A DNA stretch of 64,000 nucleotides, taken from assembly GCA_024760905.1 (NCBI GenBank), contig CM045729.1, positions 6,625,163-6,689,162 on the forward strand, given 5' to 3'. A model generated the notes under the pieces. It did not search any database. It was not told where the DNA came from and worked only from the letters and a program-made list of their open reading frames with translations. Source of the DNA: Plotosus lineatus (lineage: Eukaryota; Chordata; Actinopteri; Siluriformes; Plotosidae). The position numbers and the translations under genes were made by a program. Positions 1 through 11,385 of the stretch are shown in pieces; the stretch's first letter is position 1; each line of letters starts with the position of its first letter.

Positions 1-345
1 CTGTTGTTATCAATACAAACCAAACTCTGGCTCCGGTGATACAGCGACCGAATGGCCCATAGCAACGGGTCCGGAAGTACGCCCCACATGCTAGCCTGAG
101 GGACACGGTGGAAAGCCTTCTGCAAAGCCCCCCAAACACATGTGGACAGATTGGGCAAACTCCCATCGCCCCCTACAGGATTATGGAGTGCGTATAGAGT
201 TGGTCACGGTGCCCTCGATCAGGACGAAAACCATATTGTCCGCCTGAATCTGAGGTTCAACTGATGGGATCCTCCTCTCCAGTACCCAATACTTTCCCAG
301 GTCTGAGGACTGTGATTCCACGTATATAAACATAGCAGGTTAAAG
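1..345 (-). mobile_element. Rex3-type LINE fragment (RT domain), cut by the window edge
   Basis: Read on the minus strand this stretch gives broken pieces of a Rex3 (RTE-related) reverse transcriptase: the part around VEPQIQ, then WEFAQSVHMC, then the block before LLWAIRSLY-like text. It matches, with many changes, the sense of the better Rex3 copy at 3545-4612 and the plus-strand copy at 20505. No open frame survives, so it is a dead copy. It continues beyond base 1. Family assignment is by recognition of the conserved RT text. Confidence 0.7.
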
Positions 346-598
346 ATTGCCGTGAAGAGCAAAGGTTGGTTGTATAATTTTTACCAATAACTTAAACCCT
401 GATTTTATTGCCTCGTATCAGCTATAAAAAGCCCGAAATCCGTGCTGCTGATTTACTGTGTCTATTTATTATTACATTAATGACATCACAATGCCCTCAT
501 CATAAACTTGTGCAATTCAGACAGTAAATATGACTTTTATTAATGTATAAATACCAAGTCATTCATCTGAGACCGCTCGCCAAGAAGAGTCGACTCTT

Positions 599-653
<55 letters not shown>

Positions 654-984
654 GGGCCTGATGATATATGCCTCCGCATGGTAGGCCTGGATGGGCCCTG
701 AACTTTTTCCCTGAACTAAACGTACATCACCCAGTTAGGGCTGACCCCCCCCAAGCTGGTTTACTACTGGGTTACTGAATGGAAAAAAAAAAAAAAATCT
801 TTCACTTCTGCAGCCCAGTCAGCCTCCCTCCGGTAATCAAACATGGCAAACTGGAAATGGGACTTGCCCCAGGGGGAGGCAAAGAACCCGTCCACGAATA
901 TCCTGGAAGAACCATCTAAAATCCACACTACTTGAGTGTGCGAAGGCGACTGGTTGGCCTGAAAATCCACGTATCAATGGCAAG
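346..984. other. No gene seen; contains (TAA)n and poly-A tracts
   Basis: AT-rich sequence with a (TAA)n run of about 55 bp near 597-651 and a poly-A run near 781-797. The short ORFs here (764-970 and 837-1037, minus strand) have no recognisable domain. No exon, SINE or transposon end could be supported. Confidence 0.5.
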
Positions 985-1926
985 TCACTAAAGTAACATT
1001 GGGACAATGCCAACCCTTTGTATGCTGACCTGACCAAACGAAATTTGCGAGATCAACTCCGGCGATTAAAGATCTACATGCGCCATGATGCAGATGATAA
1101 TTTCCCTGCAAATGGTCAGGTACCTTCTCAAGAGCCCAACGTTCGGATAGAGGCAGACCCGAAATTGCGGATGAATGCCCGCGTCCTTCTCTCCCCTCTT
1201 CCCAATGAAGTTATCCCACCTGACGGCAACAATGAAAATTCCCCTGGCTTTCCACTTTCTGATTTGACCAATAATTTTTCCACATCTTCAGTTGATGATG
1301 ATCATATTTCTGGTTTTTTTTTTTACCGTTATTATAGAGAAATGTTAGATTTACAGATTGACAAAAGGAAGCCAGTTAAAATTGCAATAAAATCTTTTCC
1401 ACAAAATGAAATTGATAAATTAAATTAAATCATTTCTGTAACTCTTGACGCAGAGTGTTCCCTGCATGAGATTAATTGTGACATGTTTGCCGCTATTCGA
1501 ACTTTAGAGGAATTACATCCAGTTTCCAAACCTTCCAACAATGGTAAAAGCAAGAAAAGTAAAGAAAACCGGTTTCAACATAAATTAAAAGAAACAAGGA
1601 AAGACATGTCATGGCTGGAGCTTTGCCTTAAATTAAGATCTCATGGCAAGTCAATGTCAAGAAGATAAAAGACAATTTGGAGAAATTTAAAGGCCAAATA
1701 CAAAACAACTAAGGAAAAAATTCTCCTTCAAATACTTGATTCCCTGAAAGCAAAGGTTAAGATTTGGACAGAGAGAAAAAGAAAATGGGAAAAGAAGAAT
1801 AAATTCATTATTCAAAACAAAATATTTAAAACCAACGGAAAACAATTTTACAGGCAACTAAATACACCTACAAGTAATGACCACCAGAGACCACCCACGG
1901 AATCCAGTGAGAGGTTTTGGTCACAG

Positions 1927-3016
1927 TTGTGGTCTATACCCAGCAACTGTAACCTTGAGGAACGATGGGTGGAAGAATACAGCAAAGCCACATCAGAAAA
2001 CATTAATTCACCATTGCTGTGTCTCATTACTTTGGACTGCCTGAAGAAAACAATAAAAATGTCCAAATCTAACACAGCTCCAGGACCTGACCACATCTGC
2101 TCACTGTGTCCAACCACATCTGCTCACTTGTTTTAATTCTTTGGTGGACACAGGAGATGTCCCTCTTTGGTTCTGTAAAGGTTGCACAATACTCCTCCCA
2201 AAGAAAGGAGACTTGAGAGATCCTAAAAATTACCGGCCTGTTACCTGCCTGAATATGATGTACAAAATCTTTACAGGGTGTTTGACAAATCCCGTGTCAT
2301 CCTATTGCTCCTCCAATGAAATTATTTAATCGGAGCAAAAGGGAGCCAGAAAGGGATGTTGGGGATGCAAGGATCAGTTATTGGTCCAGAAAATGATACT
2401 TGATTACCACCGCAACCTCTCAACGTGCTGGATTGACTACAAAAAAGCATCCGACTCTGTCCCTCATCAATGGATTCTGAAGTCTTTGCAATGTGTTGGC
2501 CGACCTAAGCGATTTCTCCATTTACTCAAGTTTTTAATGAGTTGCTGGTCAACTCAGCTTGAGATGTCCTCGCGAGGTCAGGTTAAGACTTCAGAACCTA
2601 TTTGAAATTAAGAGAGGAATATTCCATGGGATTCTTTTCATCCTCTGCTTTTTTGTTTGTCACTTAATCCCTTGAGTTTTTTGCTCAATAGGGAGGAAAG
2701 TTATTATCCAGGACCTCCACAGCACAGATCTCTAACACCTCGTACTCATCTTCTTTACATGGATGACATCGAGCTGATTGCCAAAGGAGATTCCAACTTG
2801 AAGAAACGAATTCTCCTTGTCGAGTCTTTTTCACAAGATATCGGTATGACTTTCGGACTTGATAAATGTAACATTCTTCATTTAAAACATGGAAAGGTAA
2901 TCAATGATGGATCAGTTGAGTTACATGGAGGAGGAGTGATTGAGCATCTTGTGGAAGGCCAATCGTACACCTATCTGGGGATGCAAGTTCGAGACAAGCT
3001 CCAGAATGCCACATAA
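1927..3016 (+). pseudogene. Broken reverse transcriptase of the R4-like LINE
   Basis: Four consecutive open pieces (1927-2136, 2141-2329, 2381-2605, 2657-3016) carry RT motifs in the right order: the APGPD fingers motif, the KKGDLRDPKNYRPVTC block, the first catalytic aspartate region IDYKKASDSVP, and the MDD box followed by GMTFGLDKC. Stops lie between each piece. The first aspartate region reads ASDS where active members usually have AFDS. The product cannot be made as one chain. It would have copied the element's RNA into DNA at the target site. Confidence 0.65.
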
Positions 3017-3276
3017 AAGACAAACTTTGGGCCGAGTATAAATCTAGTCTAAAAAAGATCTGGAGTTCAGAGCTAAATGCTAGAAGCAAGGTCAAAGCCA
3101 CAAATACTTACGCAGTGCCTGTCCGTTCTTACTATTTTGTTGTTGTTGATTGGACAAAAGACGACATCATGGGTCTTGATCGCCTGACAAGAAGGATCAT
3201 GTCTGACAACTGAGCTCACCACCCTCGTTCCTCTATCGATCGTTTATATTTATCAATCAATTCCAGGGAACGAGGT

Positions 3277-3545
3277 TTGATTAATGTGGAGGCACTCGAT
3301 GATGGTATTTTATTGTATACTTTTGTACATATTTATTTATCTGATGATCCTCTTGTGAAGCATATCAAGACTCACGATGAAAGCAAGGACTTCCATAGTT
3401 ATCTTAAACGTGCCAAGGCTGTTGGACAGAATCTCAACGTCAATGTTGATTTTGTTGATGGTGAAGTACTGTTGGAGGGTACATCTATGTGTGTCAACCA
3501 GGTGAAGTCTTTCATCAAATCTGCTCAGACTAGTCATTTTAAGGA
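3277..3545 (+). pseudogene. C-terminal segment of the R4-like LINE ORF
   Basis: An open stretch beginning RGLINVEALDDG and ending near TSHFKEKLSG is co-linear with the RT pieces upstream, so it is read as the C-terminal part of the same LINE ORF. The open frame itself runs to 3711, but only because it continues into antisense Rex3 sequence after about 3545. The restriction-like endonuclease catalytic residues could not be identified with certainty. Confidence 0.5.
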
Positions 3546-4009
3546 AAAACTGTCTGGAAAGTCCCCTCCAGAATCCTGTGGAGCATGTAGAGTTGGTCAA
3601 GAGTGCTGCGGCCAGGACGAAAACCACACTGTTCCTCCTGAATCCGAGGTTCGACTATCGGTCGGATCCTCCTCTCTAGTACCCCTGCATAGACATTCCC
3701 AGGTAGGCTGAGGAATGTAATTCCCCGATAATTGGAACACAGCCTCTGGTCCCCCTTCTTAAAAATCAGGACCACCACCCCAGTTTGCCAATCCAGAGGT
3801 ACAGCCCCTGATGACCACGCAATGTTGCAGAGACGTGTCACCCAAGACAGTCCTACAACATCCAGAGCTCTGAGATATTCCGGGCGGATCTCGTCCAACC
3901 CCGGAGCTCGACCACTGAGGAGCTTTTTGACAACCTCAGTGACCTCCACTCCAGTGATGGGCGGACCCCCACCAAAACCCCCAGGGTCTTCCTCTTCCAC
4001 GGAGGGCAT
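3539..4009 (-). pseudogene. Rex3 reverse transcriptase, N-terminal part
   Basis: A 156-codon open piece covers RT regions 0 to 2a (fingers): APGLDEIRPEY, the DWQTGVVV block, FKKGD, NYRGI and GFRPGRSTLDQLY. The palm motifs with catalytic aspartates are missing because the copy stops at the junction with the R4-like LINE. It is a non-functional fragment of an enzyme that primes reverse transcription on nicked chromosomal DNA. Confidence 0.75.
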
Positions 4010-4612
4010 GTTGGTGGGATTGAGGAGGTCCTCAAAGTACTCCCTCCACCTGTTGATGACATCCCCAGTCGAGGTAAGCAGCTACTCACCTCCACTGTAA
4101 ACAGTGTTTGTGGAGAACTGCTTCCCCCTCCTAAGGCGTCGAATGGCGGTCCAGACCTTTTTGAGGCCAACCGATAATCACTCTCCAGGCCCTCACCAAA
4201 CTCCTCCCACGCCCGAGATTTTGCATCTGCGACAGCCTTGGCTGCGGCACGTTTGACCTACCGATACCTATTTGCTGCCTCGGGAGTCCCACAGGCTAAT
4301 AAAACCCGATAGGCCTCCTTCTTCAGCTGGACGGCCCCCTTCACCGTAGGTGTTCAGGGATTACCGCCACGACAAGCACCGATGACCTTACGGCCACAGC
4401 TATGGGCTGCCACCTCAGCAATGGAGGCACGAAACATGGCCCATTCGGATTCCATGTCCCCCGCCTCCTCCGGAATGTGGTTGTAGCTCTGCCGGAGGTG
4501 GGAGTTAAAGGCCTCTCGGACAGGGGACTCCGCCAAATGTTCCCAGCAGACCCTGATTAATGACCCTGAGTAGCTTCCCTCCGTCTTCAGGTAGGGGGAC
4601 GGGTCCTGACTG
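3545..4612 (-). mobile_element. Rex3-type LINE fragment (pre-RT linker and RT fingers)
   Basis: On the minus strand the 3539-4009 frame encodes Rex3 RT text: APGLDEIRPEYLRALD, DWQTGVVV, FKKGDQRLCSNYRGITF, GFRPGRSTLDQLYMLH. The DWQTGVVV codons (rc of 3771-3790) correspond to the site used by the classical Rex3 typing primer. Upstream pieces (4536-4354 and 4170-3853) supply the linker before the RT in other frames. The endonuclease domain and the catalytic FADD part of the RT are absent, so the copy is truncated at both ends and frameshifted. Confidence 0.8.
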
Positions 4613-4692
4613 TTATGTCAGAATGGCATACGTGTGTGAAACTGATTTCTGTTTCCTGTCCATGTACCAGTTTTGAGTTATACACACCTGGT

Positions 4693-4694
<2 letters not shown>

Positions 4695-4771
<77 letters not shown>
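4695..4771. repeat. (CA)n microsatellite
   Basis: About 38 uninterrupted CA units. The 95-aa ORF across it is an artefact of the repeat. Confidence 0.97.
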
Positions 4772-4773
<2 letters not shown>

Positions 4774-5214
4774 CCATACAATACATCAACAGTCCAGTAC
4801 AGCAGCTTGGGGACTAGCCAGTCAAACAATAAGCGATGGGTGATGCTCCGTTATCATCACGTGATATCACCAGCGCTGTTCTTGATGGTAAAGTCCTTTT
4901 AAATGAACAGTGTATCCATTTGGATCTGGTGTGTTCTTGGTAGTGCATTGATCTTATTTATTTATTTATTTATTTATTTTTTTGTCATAAACATTGTATA
5001 CACCAATCCATCCATGCATATGTGTCCACGTTCCACGTTACAAACCTGGGATGGTATTAGTGTGGGAATGGGAATAAATATTCAGGTGATGGCAACTTCT
5101 TTTACTCTTCCCCTCCAAACAGTTACTTGTGTCCAGCTGTAAAGTAAAATCTGCTTCATTGATTTATATTCTAAGACCCTTAATCGTAATTAGGGTTGTG
5201 AAGACCAAATCCAG
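4772..5214. other. No gene seen; short (TTTA)n
   Basis: Non-repetitive-looking sequence with a short (TTTA)n run at about 4955-4980. ORFs here are short and featureless. Confidence 0.45.
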
Positions 5215-5575
5215 AAGACTGTCTTTGCCCGTTGGTAAGGCGCTAAGTTACTGATCCTAAAGTTGGTGGTTCAAGCCCCACTGTCAATGGTTGTTACTGC
5301 TGTGCCCCCAGTGCAGCTAACTGGGTTATCAAAGGCCGGCCATGTCTCCCACTGTCTGTGGGGAGAGGTTCATGTAAAAGAACCATTGCTGACTTTCATG
5401 AAGAGGAGCTGCATAAACCTCAGCATGTTTCTGCCCCATTGTGCATGATTTTGTGAGTGTTGGCCCTGCGTTGGCCTGGCGAGCTGTCCAGGGTGTACCC
5501 TGCCCTTGTCCTAGTTGGCTGAGGTTGGTGCCAATCCTCCCTGTGGTTCAGACAATGAATGCATGAAAGTGACCA
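5215..5575 (+). mobile_element. tRNA-derived SINE, family A
   Basis: First of about twelve copies of one family. The head has a degenerate pol III A box (GGTAAGGCGC area) and a clear B-box-like GGTTCAAGCCCC at about 5268. The body reads CTAACTGGGTTATCAAAGGC, then CATGTAAAAGAACCATTGCTGAC, then the shared tail with GCTGTCCAGGGTGTACCCTG and a GAATG-type simple repeat end. tRNA-like head, body and tail order gives the plus orientation. Confidence 0.8.
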
Positions 5576-6092
5576 AACAAAGGATTCTGCATTGAAAGTG
5601 GAGGAAGGGAAGGTGCAGCTCCTTCTGCAGGTATCTCAGCCTGGCACACCCTCCTTAATGAAAGCACTACTGTTAATGCCAGGAGACGAGGGCCGCCCAT
5701 TTCCAGAGAGCAGCAAACCCATTAGCTCTACATGACCACAGAGACCCCGTACACAACATCTTTCCTGGACAGGTTTTTTTTTTTTTTTAATCTCCAATCA
5801 CAGATTAGCAGCAGTGCATTATGGGGTGGCATTAATCAGATGGAAATGCCTTTGTTATTCTGAGCACGCTGTCCATGAGAATGAGTGAAAAACAGTCATG
5901 ACACTGTTACCTCCCTGCTATCAGGCACAATCGACCACCTGCTAATGCTCTCAGCACCGATGCTGACGAGAACCCGAGTCCGAGTCCGAGTTCTCTTTAA
6001 ATACAGAACCTGCAGATTATTACGGATTCATATTGATGCTTTCTTAAGAAAGAGGAAAGTCATGCAATATTTGTCAGTGCTGAGCACAGAAT

Positions 6093-6093
<1 letters not shown>
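5576..6093. other. No gene seen; possible SINE F scrap
   Basis: A short piece near 5600-5640 (GTGGAGGAAGGGAAGGTGCA) matches the SINE F family at 22915 and 57215. The remainder, including a poly-T run at 5775-5790, shows nothing recognisable. Confidence 0.4.
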
Positions 6094-6181
<88 letters not shown>

Positions 6182-6410
6182 AAGAGAAGTGCACAGTTGG
6201 AGAAGTGACAATCCAGGCTTTGAGGAAAGAGGGAGTTGAGTGTGAGAGAAATAAAGGAGACAAGTGAAGGTAGAGAATGTAATAAATAGAGAAATTAAAA
6301 AGTCAGATGGGGAAAGAAAGAGGCAGAGACAAAGAGTGTGAAAGAGAGAGAGGACGGGAGGAGAGGGAGAGAGAAAGAGAAAGGGAATGAGAGTGAGAGA
6401 AAGAAAGGGA

Positions 6411-6448
<38 letters not shown>

Positions 6449-6479
6449 AAGAGAGAGAGAGAGAGGGAGGGAGAGAGAG

Positions 6480-6528
<49 letters not shown>
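6094..6528. repeat. (TG)n and (GA)n microsatellite cluster
   Basis: A TG run (6096-6129) leads directly into a GA run (6129-6178). A second purine-only GA-rich block follows at about 6300-6526. Long Ser-Leu and Arg-Glu ORFs on both strands here are repeat translations. Confidence 0.95.
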
Positions 6529-6529
<1 letters not shown>

Positions 6530-6584
6530 TTGTACCCTGAGTGGGTCATTAATCAGTATGCATGTCTCAGACTTATGATATCAT

Positions 6585-6900
6585 AATTATAACCTCTGCC
6601 TCACAGTACGAGGGTCTGGGTTCAATTCCCGGGTTCGGGCCATTTCGGTATCGAGTTTCCATGCTCCCCACTTGCTTGATGGTACTTTCGCTAGGCTGAT
6701 GATGATCTTTGAGGTACACTGGTTTCCTCCAACAGTCCAAAAATAAATATGAATGCTGTTATGTGTGTTGGCCCTGTGATGTTCTGGCTACCTGTTCAGG
6801 TTGTACCCAACTTTCACACAGATTCAAGAACGTTCAGGAACATATCCAGGAAGTGGCTTCATGGGCACATTGTCACCTCTCCAGAGGCCTTGAGTAATAA
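6585..6900 (+). mobile_element. SINE B (V-domain type), degenerate copy
   Basis: Head with CTGCCTCACAG and GGGTTCAATTCCCGG (B box) at about 6625, then the central block with TTTCCTCCAACAGTCCAAA and the start of the shared tail (TGTTGGCCCTGTGATG). Strongly diverged from the family, especially in the central block. Confidence 0.65.
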
Positions 6901-6949
6901 GTGTGTCATAAATTATTCTTATTTCTGCTTATTTTTACTCTCTCACTCA

Positions 6950-6951
6950 CT

Positions 6952-7008
<57 letters not shown>

Positions 7009-7050
7009 ACGCACACTCACACACGCACACGCACACGTATATATATATAT
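6950..7050. repeat. (CA)n then (TA)n microsatellite
   Basis: CA run from about 6953 to 7002, interrupted CA/CG text, then a short TA run ending at about 7050. Confidence 0.95.
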
Positions 7051-7256
7051 CCCCCAGTAGAGCTAACTGGGTTATCAAAGGCTGGCCATGTCTCTCACTG
7101 TCTATGGTGTGAGGCATGGAAAAGAACCGTTGCTGACTGCGATGGCCTGGCGAGCTGTCCAGGGTGTACTCTGCCCTCGCCCGAAGTTGGCTGGGATGGG
7201 CACCAGCCTCCCCGTGACCCAAATTAGGATGAAGCGGGTACAGAAAATGAACTGAA

Positions 7257-7258
<2 letters not shown>
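7051..7258 (+). mobile_element. SINE A, head-less copy
   Basis: Begins inside the body at GAGCTAACTGGGTTATCAAAGG and runs through CCATGTCTCTCACTGTCTATGG and the shared tail to AAATGAACTGAACTGA. The tRNA-like head is missing. It is bounded on both sides by TA repeats, and relative to complete copies it lacks an internal piece between TTGCTGACT and GATGGCCTGG. Confidence 0.8.

Positions 7259-7311
<53 letters not shown>
7259..7311. repeat. (TA)n microsatellite
   Basis: About 26 uninterrupted TA units directly at the 3' end of the SINE A copy. Confidence 0.97.
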
Positions 7312-7316
<5 letters not shown>

Positions 7317-7505
7317 GAAAAATAAAAGAAAAATAAAAACACAAAAAACCCCTAACAAGTCATTTGACAGTCTTGATTGACAGTTGTGATTGACAGTCGT
7401 GATTGACTGTCGTTTTCAAGAGCTACAACCCAAATGCTGAGGCCTATAAGTAACATGTCTAATTTCCCCCCCTGGTAATGACATCATTGTTGCAATCTAA
7501 ACTGT

Positions 7506-7574
<69 letters not shown>

Positions 7575-7889
7575 GTGTGTAGGTCTGTGTGATCAGTGTG
7601 TGATGGATGTTGTCCCCTGAGGACCTGTGTGTTTTTAGTTCAGGATAATAAAGGCCGTCGGGGGAACAGTACTGGCATTGATCATTATTAAAGCATTCTC
7701 GTCAGCAATCATCCTCTCCGTCTGTTTATGATTAATCGCACTCACAGTCAACTCCGTATAGAACGAACCAGGACTCTGTAGAGACGACAAACACGAACAC
7801 GTTTCTCAAACACACTTCACTTTCTCTCCCGTCCACGTCAAGGACATCGGAAATAAAGACATTTATTGATATTAGCATAACAGAAGGAC

Positions 7890-7891
<2 letters not shown>
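7312..7891. other. No gene seen; (CA)n at 7507-7572
   Basis: Contains three near-copies of a TGATTGACAGT motif at 7365-7410 and a (CA)n microsatellite at about 7507-7572. The rest is unremarkable and no ORF with a domain is present. Confidence 0.5.
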
Positions 7892-7947
<56 letters not shown>

Positions 7948-7964
7948 CATGCACATACACACAA

Positions 7965-8006
<42 letters not shown>

Positions 8007-8110
8007 ACACACACACACATAGACATGCACATACACACAAACACACACACACACACACACATACCCATAGACATGCACATACACACAAACACATACACAC
8101 ACACACACAT

Positions 8111-8172
<62 letters not shown>

Positions 8173-8196
8173 CCATAGACATGCACATACACACAA

Positions 8197-8235
<39 letters not shown>

Positions 8236-8346
8236 CATGCACATACACACAAACACACACATACACATAGACATGCACATACACACAAACACACACACAC
8301 ATACACACACACACACACACACACATAGACATGCACATACACACAA

Positions 8347-8399
<53 letters not shown>

Positions 8400-8419
8400 T
8401 ACACAGTCACAAACACACA

Positions 8420-8460
<41 letters not shown>

Positions 8461-8530
8461 AGATGCACATACACACAAACACATACACACAGTCACAAAC
8501 ACACACACACACAGGCATGCACACACATTC
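7892..8530. repeat. CA-rich variable tandem repeat with higher-order unit
   Basis: CA dinucleotide sequence punctuated about eight times (near 7944, 8017, 8067, 8177, 8231, 8268, 8325 and 8458) by a unit close to TAGACATGCACATACACACA. The units are separated by CA runs of varying length, so this is a compound minisatellite, not a plain microsatellite. All ORFs of about 200 codons here (Cys-Val or His-Thr) are translations of the repeat. Confidence 0.95.
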
Positions 8531-8945
8531 ACAGGGAATTTAAATGAAATACCTTGATAGTGGCAACAGATATTTCAGTGATGATTATTCGCTTTTTTTC
8601 TCCTCATCTCCCCCCTTTGGGCTTTTCTCTGTTAACAGGGAACTCTGAGCTGTATTTGGTACAGCCGTGTAATTCGGTACTTTAATCACATCATCATGTT
8701 TATACTTTAATAATTTATAATTCAGGGGGAAAATGTGGTCAGAGTGTATATATATATATATATATATATATATTCCCTGTGACGCTCATTAGGATTAATC
8801 AGTTCAGGAAATGAATATATGAATGAAAATATAGCTGATTAAAGCCAACACAGCTCAACAACCCTGAACATTTACTTGCTGACGATCAGAATACCGTATC
8901 ACCTGATAACCAGTAATTTCACAGATATTGTAAATAACTTTAAAA
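8531..8945. other. No gene seen; (TA)n at about 8746-8772
   Basis: AT-rich sequence with a short TA run. Nothing else recognised. Confidence 0.45.
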
Positions 8946-9255
8946 AGGCTCTAATCCTGTATATATTCAGATGTTACTGGTGGTGCCAGCATCGTGATAT
9001 GGGGATGTTCTTCATACTGTGCTGTCGGGTTTATTTATCTCATCTCGGGGTTGATGGATCCGTTTGAACCCATCAGAACACTTGAAGAGATGCCTAATGT
9101 TGAAGACGAAATGCCCTTGAAATGGGTTTCAACAAGACAATGACCCCCAAACACACCAGTAAATGGGAAACATCTCAGTTCCAGACCAACAAGATTGAGA
9201 TTGACTTGTGTGGTGACAACAAAAATGCAGTTTCTGAGGAAAAACCCAGAAATCC
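8946..9255 (+). mobile_element. Tc1/mariner transposase relic
   Basis: GGTGGTGCCAGCATCGTGAT at about 8979 corresponds to the GGGSIMLWG region of Tc1-family transposases. TTTCAACAAGACAATGACCC at about 9127 corresponds to the FQQDNDPKHTS block containing the second catalytic Asp. Intervening sequence is deleted or scrambled and frames are broken. No terminal repeats could be matched. It is an older and different element from the Tc1 at 10355. Confidence 0.65.
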
Positions 9256-10307
9256 AGAAGAATATGGAATACAGTATATCAAACCATCATCAACATCATA
9301 TTATAGGCTGTGTTTAATTTTATGGTCTGGATGCAGAGCATCGCTGTCGATGTCCACATCGTCGATGATATGGTTTCACATCGCACAGTGTCCGGCAGGT
9401 CGGAGTAATTATTGCTTGTAAATTTGTAATTTTCTCCCACAGAATCATGTTCCGGATGGTTCTGTTCCGCCGCAGCAGTAGAGTTTGATGCCTGGGAGAC
9501 AGAGCGAGAGATTCCAGCCAAGTTTATGCGACCGATCCTCCCAGAGACAGAAACACTTAAATCAGAGGATTCAATCACTGAGGTTTAAAAGGACTTTCAT
9601 TCCCTCCGGACAGTGATTTTCCTCCCGACGCTGGGCGGGGACACGGCCCTGCACTGTGATGAATTGTGTTTGGATCGCGCGCCGGACAGCCGCCACTGTA
9701 CCGGCCCGATAAGAGCTTCTGGCTGGCCGATGTCTCCTCTCGACTCCTGCATCAGTCCACATACTGAGGCATCATGGGGGATTTGAGAGTGTGTGCAGCG
9801 TCATATGGCGAGAGGACGTTTTATTGTAGCTCGATCGAAGGTGGAGCCTTTATTACTTCTACTTGCTCACATGAGCCTCGTTCAAACTGCCTGGTAATGA
9901 CCGGTGACTTGACGAGGAGGACGCTGTGGAGCAGAATGGAGAATGAGTTGTGAATTCGAATTGGGTTCCGTGTTCACAGGGTTTAGTACGCTTTAAAGGC
10001 CATAATTATACCTGAAAACGTAGCTCTTCAGCTCCGCCTCAATGTGAACTTCATCCAAAACGGCACAACCAACAAAAACCGGCCTCACATGGGGCACTCA
10101 GCCGTTCTTAATGAGCGTCGAGCCAAACACGTAGTTTGGGAGCGTTTGACTGAAGTGATCCAATGACATGCAGCCCGGTCCGGTCAGACTGAGAAAGCAG
10201 AGCCAACTTCCGCTTTCCATGAATAAAACTAAACAGCTCTTCAGACTCAGAGTTATAAACGTGAGACGAGCGGTGCTGGCCCGAGAGAGACCACCAACTA
10301 AAACTAA

Positions 10308-10309
<2 letters not shown>
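9256..10309. other. No gene recognised
   Basis: About 1 kb with no recognisable repeat. The ORFs of 63 to 99 codons on the minus strand (9279-9578 and 9571-9762) have no domain. It may be single-copy host sequence. Confidence 0.4.

Positions 10310-10348
<39 letters not shown>
10310..10348. repeat. (TG)n/(TA)n microsatellite
   Basis: TG run followed by TA run immediately before the left end of the Tc1 element. Confidence 0.9.
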
Positions 10349-10351
<3 letters not shown>

Positions 10352-10354
10352 CTC

Positions 10355-10556
10355 GTCCTTCTCAAAAAATTAGCATATTGTGATAAAGTTCATTATTTTC
10401 TGTAATGTAGTGATAAAAATTAAACTTTCATATATTTTAGATTCATTGCACACCAACTGAAATATTTCAGGTCTTTTATTGTTTTAATTCTGATGATTTT
10501 GGCATACAGCTCATGAAAACCCAAAATTCCTATCTCAAAAAATTAGCATATCATGT
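10355..10556. repeat. Tc1 left terminal repeat (IR/DR type)
   Basis: About 200 bp with two direct copies of the TTCTCAAAAAATTAGC-type site, one at the tip and one at about 10533. It mirrors 18107-18307. Confidence 0.85.
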
Positions 10557-10680
10557 TCAGGTAGTGTAAACGAGCTATTAAACTAATCATCTAAATCAAC
10601 CAATTAACTCTAAACACCTGCAAAAGATTCCTGAGGCTTTTAAAAACTCCCAGCCTGGTTCATTACTCAAAACCGCAATC

Positions 10681-11385
10681 ATGGGTAAGACTGCCGACCT
10701 GACTGCTGTCCAGAAGGCCACCATTGACACCCTCAAGCAAGAGGGTAAGACACAGAAAGAAATCTCTGAGCGAATAGGCTGTTCCCAGAGTGCTCTATCA
10801 AGCCACCTCAGTGGGACGTCTGTGGGAAGGAAAAAGTGTGGCAGAAAACGCTGCACAACCAGAAGAGGTGACCGGACCCTGAGGAAGACTGTGGAGAAGG
10901 GCCGATTCCAGACCTTGGGGGACCTGTGGAAGCAGCGGACTGGACTACAGGTGCCGCATTCCCCAGAGCAAGCCACTTTTGAACCAGAAACAGCAGCAGA
11001 AGCGGCTGACCCGGGCTACAGAGAAGCAGCACTGGACTGTTGCTCAGTGGTCCAAACTACTTTTTTCGGATGAAAGCAAATTTTGCATGTCATTCGGAAA
11101 TCAAGGTGCCAGAGTCTGGAGGAAGACTGGGGAGAAGGAAATGCCAAAATGCCTGAAGTCCAGTGTCAAGTCCCCACAGTCAGTGATGGTCTGGGGTGCC
11201 ATGTCAGCTGCTGGTGTTGGTCCACTGTGTTTTATCAAGGGCAGGGTCAATGCAGCTAGCTATCAGGAGATTTTGGAGCACTTCATGCTTCCATCTGCTG
11301 AAAAGCTTTATGGAGATGAAGATTTCATTTTTCAGCACGACCTGGCACCTGCTCACAGTGCCAAAACCGCTGCTAAATGGTTTAC
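10681..11385 (+). pseudogene. Tc1 transposase, N-terminal part (frameshifted)
   Basis: Starts MGKTADLTAVQKATID. The paired-like helix-turn-helix includes QKEISERIGCSQSA, followed by the basic GRKKCGRKRCTTRRGDR linker. Near 10945 a deletion of several tens of bases (relative to the usual Tc1 text) removes the segment before YRCRIP and shifts the frame. The catalytic part continues from about 10979 with FSDESKF (first Asp), VWGAMSAAGVG, and FQHDLAPAHSAK (second Asp) up to KWFT, where the provirus begins. The enzyme would cut and paste DNA at TA sites, but this copy cannot encode it. Confidence 0.92.
11381..11385 (+). repeat. Proviral target-site duplication, left copy
   Basis: TTTAC precedes the 5' LTR and is repeated at 17781-17785 after the 3' LTR. 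The surrounding Tc1 text (AAATGG before, TGACCATGG after) is continuous when one copy is removed. Confidence 0.95.

Larger units (their letters stand above)
985..3545 (+). mobile_element. Decayed R4/Dong-clade (Rex6-like) non-LTR retrotransposon
   Basis: Several plus-strand frames together spell one old LINE. An N-terminal segment (1018-1428) is followed by a basic linker, then RT blocks: APGPD near 2080, ILLPKKGDLRDPKNYRPVTC near 2190, IDYKKASDSVPH near 2430, and LYMDDIEL near 2755 (the YxDD catalytic box, here MDD). A C-terminal segment runs at 3277-3540. The RT wording is typical of the restriction-like-endonuclease LINEs of the R4/Dong group, called Rex6 in fish; no AP-endonuclease motif is seen upstream. 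At least five stops or frameshifts break it. It abuts a minus-strand Rex3 fragment on its right side. Clade call is from memory of family text, so moderate. Confidence 0.65.

Noticed and set aside
7732..8557. Overlapping ORFs of 190-222 codons rich in Cys-Val or His-Thr
   Set aside because: They are translations of the CA/TG minisatellite in several frames and on both strands.
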